From the NCBI GenBank assembly GCA_023420245.1, contig JAEZWL010000019.1, positions 1 through 28,785 of the forward strand: 28,785 nucleotides of DNA. Direction: 5' to 3'. This DNA comes from Bacillota bacterium (GTDB lineage: Bacteria > Bacillota > Clostridia > Oscillospirales > Acutalibacteraceae). Within the stretch, counting starts at the first letter, position 1, and each line of letters begins with the position of its first letter. The position numbers and the translations under genes were made by a program. The notes beneath the pieces are model-generated. The model had not been told where the DNA came from. It ran no database searches and saw only the letters and a list, made by a program, of their open reading frames with translations. Of the stretch, positions 9,228 to 17,090 are shown in pieces.

Positions 9228-9640
9228 CTTCCAAAAATATCCTTAAACTCTTGCCTTTTAATAGATCTTGCCTTAACCACTCTAAGAATGCAGTCGCATC
9301 TGTAGTAGCCAATCCCCTAACCCATTCCGGAAGGAATTCCAGTTTTGCAATAGCCTTTTTACCTTTACCAACTATTTCAGCAACTCTGCCAAAACCTTTA
9401 ACGTTGCAATATGCTTTTATCCATGCATACTTAGCGGCACTGTGTATTTCTTTTGGTGAAGATATTCCAGACAATGATATTCGAAGCACCACGGTCTCAT
9501 TAGTAAGAGCATCTTTAAATTCATGTTCTATGAGATGTGTTTTCCACATCCCCATTCTCCTGTCAGTAACAAAGCACTTACAGGTGTCACTGCCGGAGTA
9601 TAATTGACCCAAATCGCCGAAAAAATTGACCCACACCAAA
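9228..9640 (-). pseudogene. KAP-type P-loop NTPase, frameshifted fragment
   Basis: On the minus strand one frame gives YTPAVTPVSALLLTGEWGCG and the next frame continues KTHLIEHEFKDALTNETVVL. Together they form a classical Walker A motif, GEWGCGKT, of the KAP family. The join falls in a run of four A's (9540-9543); one more A would restore the reading frame. The remaining residues, including VVLRISLSGISSPKEIH, fit the strand and helix after Walker A. Homology stops at about 9228, against the jetD stop, before any Walker B motif. The 5' side is cut at about 9600 by an IS21-type end. A 197-codon open frame over this region mixes antisense IS sequence with this fragment and is not a real gene. 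KAP NTPases are often membrane-linked and occur in defence loci; no activity is expected from this piece. Confidence 0.6.
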
Positions 9641-9778
9641 TCAAGGTCTACCATAAAGTTTGTGAGAACTTGTATAGGAGTGACCGGAATGATAAGGAGT
9701 GGGCTAATACTCATGATACGCGAAAAAGCAAAAGATAGCAAGAGCAGCTATGCCATCGGAAATGCATTAGGCATTTCA
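9600..9778 (+). mobile_element. IS21-family relic: terminal repeats plus istA N-terminus
   Basis: Two copies of AATTGACCCA at 9602-9611 and 9624-9633, 22 bp apart, with a GCCGAAAA stretch between them, look like the multiple terminal repeats of IS21-family elements. Downstream on the same strand, AAGGAG at 9694 precedes an ATG at 9713 whose product MIREKAKDSKSSYAIGNALG resembles the IstA helix-turn-helix start, where the next residues would be IS-K-N-T. The frame hits a stop at 9779-9781 exactly where family resemblance ends, so the element is cut there. No istB is present. The relic separates the KAP fragment from the gene fragment at 9780-9998. Confidence 0.55.
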
Positions 9779-9998
9779 TAAGCTATCCTGATTCCATACC
9801 GACCTATTCCAGTATACATGCAATAGTCGTATGTACCCTTTGGATAAAAGTAATATATTTCGTTTTCATTGGTAAATAGCAGAATAGTACCGGATTTTTC
9901 TGCGGGAACGATGCCCTTTACAATGTCGCCGCCCAGTAGGTCATTGATTTCCGCTCTAATCTCAAATTTCTGATTAAATATTATTGTGTAACCCCCAT
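9748..9998 (-). pseudogene. Unknown gene fragment downstream of drmMII, frameshifted near its start
   Basis: ATG 9998-9996 lies 9 bp after the drmMII stop, but as written it reads only MGVTQ before a stop. If the run of five G's (C's on the plus strand at 9992-9996) had one more base, the frame would open into about 80 residues, including FEIRAEINDLLGGDIVKGIV and YDYCMYTGIGRYG. The frame ends at 9748, with its last residues coming from the IS21 relic, so the true C-terminus is lost. The YTG-x-G-x-x-G pattern loosely recalls N-terminal modules of some methyl-dependent HNH restriction proteins; this is a weak resemblance only. It may once have been a fifth gene of the DISARM operon. Confidence 0.4.
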
Positions 9999-10007
9999 TT
10001 TTTTATC

Positions 10008-11453
10008 TCAGCGTATTTCCTTCATAAAAAATAGAATTTTATCTTCTAGAATCATCATATTCTTCTTTTTAATCTCGCATTGCCAAATAACTAAGCAAGC
10101 CCAGCCTTTAGCACGAAGCTCTAAATAGTTTTTTTCGTCGCGCTCTTTATTTTTCACAATCTTGTGTTCCCAAAACTCCGCATTGCTTGTAGGCAACTTG
10201 CCTCGTGAGCAGTCATGACCATGCCAAAAACACCCATTGATGAAAATTGCTTTTCTTTGTCCGGGATAAACAATATCCGGCGAACACTCTAGCTGCGAGG
10301 TGGATAGCCTGTAGCGGTTAAAGCCGAGTTTGCACAACAGGCCTCGGATAAGAAGCTCTTGCTTTGTTCCTTTGTTTTTCACCGAGCGCATTATTTGCAA
10401 TCGTTTTTCTTCGTCAAAAATATCAGACATAAATATCACATCCAAATGTTCTCGCACACATTGAGCCTGTTGTTTGCAAAACTCTGGCGGCAATGCATTT
10501 CCTATCATCAATGCAAGTGATCCTCGTGGAATATCGGTTGGAAACTTATAATCTTTTGGGAATGTTTGCAACATAGCTGCTTCTCTTGCAGTTATGGTTC
10601 TATCTTCTTGCGGATGTAAAAAACGACCTTTTGAGGGGTTAAGGCAGCCGCCCGTTATCGTAGATGAAACGGCATCCCATCGTAAACGACCATATACATC
10701 CTTGAACCCAATGCCTGTTTTTTTATGACACTCTAAAATATACTCATCCGGTAGATCGCTCCTACTTCCTCCATCATGCGGCGTAAGTTCAATCTGCCGC
10801 TGTACTTTGGGTGTATGTGTCGGATAGATTTTATGAATAGGGTCGTTAGTAACATCCGGGCTTTCTAAATCTTGAATGGTTGTTCTTACAGTAGCAATGC
10901 TATCATGACCTTCTTTAATTCGGATAACACCAACCAATGACCCCAACAATACTAAGCGTTTTCTACGTTGAGGCACGCCATATCTAGCAACATTTACAAC
11001 TTTATAATCTATCGCATAGCCTATCTGCTCCAACTTGTTGACTACTTCCTTAAAGTCGGCATATTCCGAAAGTGCAGGAACATTTTCAAGCATAATAGTA
11101 ACTGGTCGCAACTCGTCTGCAAAGCGATAAAACTCGTGAATCAATTTGTTGCGAGGATCGTTGACTGCGCCTTTTTTATTTTTTCTCCGCATTGATGAAA
11201 AACCTTGACACGGCGGACAAGCCGCTAATAGGTGCAAAGGTTCACCTTTCAGCAGCTCAGCAATATCCTGTGCACGAACATCCAGGATATTTTTATGAAA
11301 TAAAATAGTATTTTCTTTATGATTCATTCTGTAGGCGGATGCAGCGTTATCGTCTAACTCAATCCCTGCAATTACATCAAATCCTGCCTGGCGCAATCCT
11401 TCCGTCATTCCACCACAGCCACAAAACAAATCCACAGCCGTATATTCCCGCAT
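10008..11453 (-). CDS. drmMII: DISARM C5-cytosine methyltransferase DrmMII fused to a Vsr-type endonuclease
   Basis: Residues 1-340 form a complete C5 methyltransferase: motif I VDLFCGCGG (7-15), motif IV with the catalytic cysteine in PPCQG (C82), motif VI ENV (123-125), motif VIII QRRKR (162-166) and motif X GNALPPEF from 318. Residues about 347-470 are a Vsr-like very-short-patch repair endonuclease, with PDIVYP (D393), GCFWHGHDC (C408, H411, H413, C415), the FWEHKIVKN..RD helix and a final cysteine at 459. All expected metal and active-site residues appear present. In DISARM the methylase marks self DNA; Vsr nicks T:G mismatches left by deaminated 5-methylcytosine, so the fusion could repair the damage its own methylation promotes. 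It is the last gene of the operon, 13 bp after drmB. The recognition sequence is unknown. Confidence 0.82.
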   Translation of the reverse strand: MREYTAVDLFCGCGGMTEGLRQAGFDVIAGIELDDNAASAYRMNHKENTILFHKNILDVRAQDIAELLKGEPLHLLAACPPCQGFSSMRRKNKKGAVNDPRNKLIHEFYRFADELRPVTIMLENVPALSEYADFKEVVNKLEQIGYAIDYKVVNVARYGVPQRRKRLVLLGSLVGVIRIKEGHDSIATVRTTIQDLESPDVTNDPIHKIYPTHTPKVQRQIELTPHDGGSRSDLPDEYILECHKKTGIGFKDVYGRLRWDAVSSTITGGCLNPSKGRFLHPQEDRTITAREAAMLQTFPKDYKFPTDIPRGSLALMIGNALPPEFCKQQAQCVREHLDVIFMSDIFDEEKRLQIMRSVKNKGTKQELLIRGLLCKLGFNRYRLSTSQLECSPDIVYPGQRKAIFINGCFWHGHDCSRGKLPTSNAEFWEHKIVKNKERDEKNYLELRAKGWACLVIWQCEIKKKNMMILEDKILFFMKEIR

Positions 11454-11466
11454 TATCTATCACCCG

Positions 11467-13419
11467 TCATTTGTTAGAAATCCATCGGCTATAAAACCCT
11501 ATATCCTCATGTTCAAAAGTGCCGATAATCATACCGCGATCTAGAAAGACATTAAATTCTTCGCAGCTTGTTTCCGGCAAGAGGACACAAGCATGGCATG
11601 CGGCCAAATTCAGGGCATCACGCCCTTGACCCTGTTCTGTGGAAATACAAACAGGGTCGTTTGAGCATATTCTGCTTGCCTCGACAGCCTTCCTAAACGC
11701 CTGCGGCAACGCATCCGGCCTCCCTTGGCGAACCAGCCCACCCAAGGTTCCTTCCGAATCCCCGGATGCCGTATAAATAAAGATGCCAGCCATTTCTTTG
11801 CCATCTTCTTCCGACGCACAATAAATGCGCTCACGTAGAGATGCAACCGTATAACCACATTCGAAGCTTAGTTGGCGAATTAAGAGATGAGCCAAGGTAT
11901 GTAAAAAAACAAACTGAGGTGTAATCTCTCTCGGTATCATTTCCCCCATAGCAGTAACCGAAAAATTTCCGCTCATCTCCTTGGCTCGTGCTTGGATAAT
12001 CAATTGAGAATTTGTCCAATTATCAAGGGCCTCCCTATCAAATTCTAAGAAAATACCCTCACCACGCACTTCATAAGCCGGATACCAAGTCGTTTCCGGC
12101 TCTTTAACCGATACAAATCCGGGAGTGTCCCTTCCCGTATCTGATGACCCCGGAGGATTTATACGTGTGAAGCCTGTCAAAGCACGAACTTCTCGTGTTT
12201 TATGGATAAGAGATACGCTTTTTAGCCCTGGAATATGATACTTATCAATATCCATACTTTCTCGTACAAAATCGTCCGTATCTAAACTCGGTTTTGCTAC
12301 AATTCCGGTAAGTGCATCAAATTCTTCTGCACGATATCTGACGCTGTCTGTTTGGTAATCAGAATTGGTATCATCAACTTGTTGCAAAAGCTTTCGTTCT
12401 AAAATTGGTTTGACAATTTCAACAGTAGATAATATTTGATCTGCGATATTTTTTGCCCATCTGTCTAGCAAGCGTGATATGCGTTCGTTGATATCTTCTT
12501 CGGTACAGACCTCTTCCTTATACCCTTCAATTTTAGTTAAGCAATCTGAATAAGCGGCGCTTTTTTCAATAGCGTTGTTCAGATGATCGGAGTAGGGTGG
12601 GATTACCAACGAACTTACAGTCTTAGGGAAATATACTGATGAAGCGCCCCTTTGCATGGCACGAGGGTATGAACCACACATAACCGAATGATGTTTCCAC
12701 GGTTCATTCCCACTACATGAAAAGTTACTGGTGCCGTCCTGCTCGTCTAAGCGACTAAAAATATTCGGATCGAAAGCATCGTAGAGCGTCGCTTTTGCAT
12801 TGCAGGACGTACACTTAATGCTGATACCTTCCAAACCAGCAGTTGCTGTAGTTCCGGTACTAAATGTAAGATGCGGATTATCACAGATTTTTTTGGGCCC
12901 GCCAATATTTCTGCGATGTGCCCACGCTACCCAAGGGAAGTCGTCTATATGACCCTGTTCGCATGCAATAATGATACGTGCAGCCACAAGGTCTTGTTTG
13001 CATTCGGGGCAACGCGGCGTTTTCATATATGGATCACGCTCTAACTGCTTACTGGAAACTTTTCGTTTGTATTCTTTGAACCAGTCCTTAATGGGCTGAA
13101 AGCGGCGGCATCTAGGACAAAAATACCACTGTGGAAAGCGAGTATAGGAAATTCCCTCTCTAAATTGCGGCTCATCACTTCCGCCGGGCATACCGAAATA
13201 TTTTACGCCAAGTGCGCGCTGTAAGCGTTCGTCATAAATTTTGATGACTTTATCGGCCCAATATTCAGGTGCAGCCGTCATTAATGTTTGGTCGGGAAAA
13301 TCGACCATAGCTCCGACGCCATATTGTAGAATAGCCTGTGAACTACGGACATTATACTTTATTCTTTCCGATGGATTTGAGAAAACAATCCTGTCTTTAG
13401 GAGAAAGCGAGTTATTCAT
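11467..13419 (-). CDS. drmB: DISARM protein DrmB (DUF1998)
   Basis: DrmB partners the helicase DrmA in DISARM; the DrmAB complex engages incoming DNA. The 650-residue protein opens with a QAILQYGVGAMVDFPDQT segment, then a zinc-ribbon-like pair, CPRC at 101-104 and CPEC at 137-140, followed by ACEQGHIDDFPWVAWAHR, which is highly characteristic of DrmB-type proteins. The C-terminal part is the DUF1998 domain: HTLAHLLIRQLSFECGY near residue 510, IYTASGDSEGTLGGL, and cysteines in the ACHACVLLPETSCEEFN block. Its ATG overlaps the drmA stop by 4 bp (ATGA at 13,416-13,419), which indicates coupled translation. Confidence 0.88.
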   Translation of the reverse strand: MNNSLSPKDRIVFSNPSERIKYNVRSSQAILQYGVGAMVDFPDQTLMTAAPEYWADKVIKIYDERLQRALGVKYFGMPGGSDEPQFREGISYTRFPQWYFCPRCRRFQPIKDWFKEYKRKVSSKQLERDPYMKTPRCPECKQDLVAARIIIACEQGHIDDFPWVAWAHRRNIGGPKKICDNPHLTFSTGTTATAGLEGISIKCTSCNAKATLYDAFDPNIFSRLDEQDGTSNFSCSGNEPWKHHSVMCGSYPRAMQRGASSVYFPKTVSSLVIPPYSDHLNNAIEKSAAYSDCLTKIEGYKEEVCTEEDINERISRLLDRWAKNIADQILSTVEIVKPILERKLLQQVDDTNSDYQTDSVRYRAEEFDALTGIVAKPSLDTDDFVRESMDIDKYHIPGLKSVSLIHKTREVRALTGFTRINPPGSSDTGRDTPGFVSVKEPETTWYPAYEVRGEGIFLEFDREALDNWTNSQLIIQARAKEMSGNFSVTAMGEMIPREITPQFVFLHTLAHLLIRQLSFECGYTVASLRERIYCASEEDGKEMAGIFIYTASGDSEGTLGGLVRQGRPDALPQAFRKAVEASRICSNDPVCISTEQGQGRDALNLAACHACVLLPETSCEEFNVFLDRGMIIGTFEHEDIGFYSRWISNK

Positions 13420-16400
13420 ATTTCATCCTCCCAAACCAAGATGTTGGCGGCAATACTTTGATCAACATTCCGCATGGAAGTCATGGTTTCATACGCCGGA
13501 TCACTTGCCGATGTTCCAAAGACCTTTAGAAGCCTTTTTTGGCCACCACTCGGAGCTTTCATCATAAATTGGTCACCATAGAAAAAGTTTTGCTCGCCTG
13601 CAATTTTAACACGCTCATGCCAATCCGTCACGACTTCATTTATGCGCTTTTCAATCTCACTTGTATCATCTTCAAGATCACTCCAAGTGCGAGCATTGAT
13701 TTCGTTTACTCGATCAAGGATATATTTGCGCATTTGCTCCAATTCGTTTTGCAAGTATTCTGGATCAAATTGTACTGCGTCCTGATCGAGGGGAAGCCCG
13801 TATAAATGCCTTATCATAGATATAATGACTGCATGCAATGCTCGGTCACGCGCAGGCTTCGAAAAAGGTGTTGCTCCGGTAGGTTCAACAAAACGATAGA
13901 AGGACTCATGATAAGATTTGAATTGTTCATAATGTGAGCGATCTCTGCTTTTTGTCCCGTCATACAATACGATGGCCGCACCGGGGTATGAGCGTCCAAT
14001 TCTGCTGGATGCCTGTATATATTCACTGGTCAATTTGGGTTGTCCAACAATGAGCATGGTATTTAGCCGCGCGACATCTACACCGACAGAAATCATGTTG
14101 GTTGCAAGCAATGTATTAATTGCCCATTTGCGGTTGGATATATTGTCCTGTGAATACTCAAGCCGCTCCAACTTTTCGAGAGTTTCATTGAGCTCTGATG
14201 TTGAGATTCTGCTTGTCAATTCGGAGGCTTGACCAATGGTTCGTCCACGCCCAATGCCGAAGCGATAAGCCGTTCTCTTAATAAAATCTTTTACGTCATC
14301 ATCAATCATTGTGCGGCATTTTCCTAAATCTCTAAGGCTATTAAAATAAATTGCCAATGTCCAGAATTTGTCCTTTATTTCGTCCGAAAGCCGCATCATA
14401 TTCACACGCTGCAAGAGCGCGGCAATCGCACGTATTTCCATCATTGCCTTCGTCTTTCCGGAAGGCATTACACCGACATATAGGCGGCCATATTTTTGCT
14501 CTTCAGAAGAGAGTTTTGCTTCACGGGCAAAGTATGAATCATCCGCATTTAAGCCTGACGGCGGGAATTGACGCACTTCACGATTATACAATACGGAGCA
14601 CTGTTCCTTTGCTCTGCGTATGGTAGCTGTGGACGCAATGATTTTTGGTTTGACCCCTTTGGCAGAGCACAACGCATCTACAACAGTTTCATATAGCCCC
14701 ACCATAGTACCCAGCGGGCCGGATATCAAATGCAATTCATCCTGAATAATCAGCTCAGGGGTACGATTACCCGAGCTGGTCGCAAAAAATTTGCCGACAT
14801 CGTTTTTCCAAGGCAACATGGCAAATTTATCTACCGTACCAAATAGTAGCGTTGGAGGATTATCATATAATTCATCATCGACAATTTGTATTGGCAATTT
14901 GAAATTATAATCACAATCTTCTTGCGGGCAGCAAAGATAGAAATGCTTGTTGTTTTTAAGCCGATAGCCCCATTCGCCGATGACTTTCCCTTCAGCGTTT
15001 GCATCCTTAACCATTTTTGTTCCACACCAAGGACACTTCAATATCTGAAATTTATTATTCCGATCTTTTGCGTATCGAATTTGGGATGCGTCCTTGGCAT
15101 CTCTGAGTTTTTCCAAATGCTCTTTTGCACCGTAGGAATCGTACGAACCGACATTCTTATTTGGAGTATGGTCTCCACCAATCCATAATCCTATAGATAT
15201 AACCTCATTACCCAAGGAATAAGCCGGATATTTCTTATTTGATAATGAATCCTTCCGAATAGCTTCACATGCACATATAAGTGTTGCAGCGCGAACAAAT
15301 TGTTGAGCGGCCAAAAGACGCAATGTATAACGCATAATAACAGTTGTCCCACCGGCATTATCAGGGAAGGAAATCCTTCTAAAGAAAATAGTAAAAGCAG
15401 TTAATCCCAAGTATGCTTCGGTCTTACCACCACCGGTTGGAAACCAAATCAAGTCAACAATATCGCGCTCTTGACAGTCGGGGGTTACTATTGATTGGAG
15501 ACTCATAAGTAAAAAAGCCAGCTGGAATGGACGCCAAGAATAATTATCGCCCTCTTTATAGTAATCCAACGTCTTTATATGTTCTTGGAGTTCAAGGTCG
15601 CCGGGGTATTTATCCGTCTCTTGAAGTTTCAGATGAATGCGTTGCATGAACATTGCCCGATTAGCCAGCAAAAAAGCTTGTGTAATAATTGGATTTTTCC
15701 CTAAGAGGCTTAATCCGGTGTTCATGCGCTCACATGCCTCTTTACAGTTGGCAATATGCTCTTTAGCTTTTGACTGAAACTGTATTGCTAATTTGCTTTC
15801 GTCTTCGCTCATCATCTGTAAATCATCAATCCAAGACGCGTAAGAATCAATAAGTGTTTTCATAGCGCTTATTTTATCGGATATTGGAGTAGGGTCTAAG
15901 TCAGACAGAAATTTCATCGAGAGACATCCTCTATTTACATTGGAGTCTGCAATACCAAAATCCATTTGGGGCACTTCAATTTGTGGAAAAAAATCATTGA
16001 CAATATAACCCAAGCCGTTTCGGTCGATGTCCCAGTAAACTGACGTTCCGTGCCCTGTACCGTATACCTTTTTGTTGCGATACAAAAGAGCTAATGACAA
16101 TTCTTCTTCATCTTCGTTGTAGACCTTATTAAGCCCGGTGTATTCACAAAAGCGATATGGTGTATCTTCAGAAACGTCAATTTGGATTGACGGTTGAAAA
16201 ATTGAGTTCATCCCGTTGTAGTGCCCACCCGCATCGTTAACCATCATAATGGTGATGGATGAAATGTCCGACGAGATACGTTTCCTCAATGCCGTCACTT
16301 TGACGAATGTATCGTCTAAGTTTTTGTTTTGATCTACATAGTCGGCGGCAGAAAAATCTATGTCAATAGGAACCTTATGGGGTGCTCGCACAAAGCCGTT

Positions 16401-17072
16401 TCTCCCTAATTGATTACATAGAGTGATTAACGGCTCTTTTAGCGCCGCCCCTTCCGTGAGGTTTTCATCGGTATTAAAGACTTGATATATATACTTTTTT
16501 TGTATTGGTTGAATCAACTTTAATAATGAGTTTTCTCGATCTATAACAGCATACGGTTGAAATTGAGCCGGCAATTCATAGCCGCTTTCGGCAAGCTTAA
16601 AAGGCACCGCGCAATCGGCTAATTTGGCTTTCTTATATGTACCGAATTGAACACTAGCAGTAATATGTTCGCTGTTTCCTTGAACAAAAAATGTAAAACC
16701 CATAGATGAAGGCATATTTTGCGAAGACAAGTTTATCTCTTCGTCCAGCGATTCTTCTTCCGGTGTGCTAACGGCTTCTTGCCTATTGTTTTGAGATTCC
16801 TCAGAAACAGAAGCCTCATCGTCTTCCTCGAGATTATCCTCGGCATTATTTTCACTTGGCCTTGCAGCATCGCCGTTGTCGGCCATGTATTTTTCTCTTT
16901 GTGGAAACAAAATGCCAACCGAATAGCGCACTTCCGGCAAATCGGTTATTATTTCGTGTGCATCATCCGGCATCGAATACTCCGAACCGGGGCCAAGCAG
17001 TTCTTTCCGCACTTCCTTAATTAGAAGTTTGCGTGCGTCATATGTTTGTTTTTGTAATTCTACCGTTGTCAT
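13416..17072 (-). CDS. drmA: DISARM helicase DrmA
   Basis: This is a 1218-residue superfamily 2 helicase. Walker A is FPTGGGKT at 544-551, motif II is QDELH at 777-781 (a DELH variant of the DEAH box), motif III is ASTATIRR about 40 residues later, and motif VI is QASSRIGR at 1020-1027. Between motifs I and II lies a zinc-binding insertion with CPWC at 680-683 and a CCPQEDC cluster at 714-720. The first 540 residues are mostly unassigned, with an acidic low-complexity stretch near 65-110. Together with DrmB and the methylase this defines DISARM. ATG 17,072 has GAGGAGG 8 bp upstream and starts 18 bp after the drmE stop. Confidence 0.9.
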   Translation of the reverse strand: MTTVELQKQTYDARKLLIKEVRKELLGPGSEYSMPDDAHEIITDLPEVRYSVGILFPQREKYMADNGDAARPSENNAEDNLEEDDEASVSEESQNNRQEAVSTPEEESLDEEINLSSQNMPSSMGFTFFVQGNSEHITASVQFGTYKKAKLADCAVPFKLAESGYELPAQFQPYAVIDRENSLLKLIQPIQKKYIYQVFNTDENLTEGAALKEPLITLCNQLGRNGFVRAPHKVPIDIDFSAADYVDQNKNLDDTFVKVTALRKRISSDISSITIMMVNDAGGHYNGMNSIFQPSIQIDVSEDTPYRFCEYTGLNKVYNEDEEELSLALLYRNKKVYGTGHGTSVYWDIDRNGLGYIVNDFFPQIEVPQMDFGIADSNVNRGCLSMKFLSDLDPTPISDKISAMKTLIDSYASWIDDLQMMSEDESKLAIQFQSKAKEHIANCKEACERMNTGLSLLGKNPIITQAFLLANRAMFMQRIHLKLQETDKYPGDLELQEHIKTLDYYKEGDNYSWRPFQLAFLLMSLQSIVTPDCQERDIVDLIWFPTGGGKTEAYLGLTAFTIFFRRISFPDNAGGTTVIMRYTLRLLAAQQFVRAATLICACEAIRKDSLSNKKYPAYSLGNEVISIGLWIGGDHTPNKNVGSYDSYGAKEHLEKLRDAKDASQIRYAKDRNNKFQILKCPWCGTKMVKDANAEGKVIGEWGYRLKNNKHFYLCCPQEDCDYNFKLPIQIVDDELYDNPPTLLFGTVDKFAMLPWKNDVGKFFATSSGNRTPELIIQDELHLISGPLGTMVGLYETVVDALCSAKGVKPKIIASTATIRRAKEQCSVLYNREVRQFPPSGLNADDSYFAREAKLSSEEQKYGRLYVGVMPSGKTKAMMEIRAIAALLQRVNMMRLSDEIKDKFWTLAIYFNSLRDLGKCRTMIDDDVKDFIKRTAYRFGIGRGRTIGQASELTSRISTSELNETLEKLERLEYSQDNISNRKWAINTLLATNMISVGVDVARLNTMLIVGQPKLTSEYIQASSRIGRSYPGAAIVLYDGTKSRDRSHYEQFKSYHESFYRFVEPTGATPFSKPARDRALHAVIISMIRHLYGLPLDQDAVQFDPEYLQNELEQMRKYILDRVNEINARTWSDLEDDTSEIEKRINEVVTDWHERVKIAGEQNFFYGDQFMMKAPSGGQKRLLKVFGTSASDPAYETMTSMRNVDQSIAANILVWEDEI

Positions 17073-17090
17073 ATGAAATACCTCCTCGTT

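Noticed and set aside
9148..9741. 197-codon minus-strand frame as a hypothetical gene
   Set aside because: It joins antisense IS21 DNA, a frameshifted KAP fragment and the antisense end of jetD.
10008..11453. Stand-alone Dcm restriction-modification system
   Set aside because: The methylase is embedded in an operon with DrmA, DrmB and DrmE, which fits DISARM better than a solitary modification enzyme.
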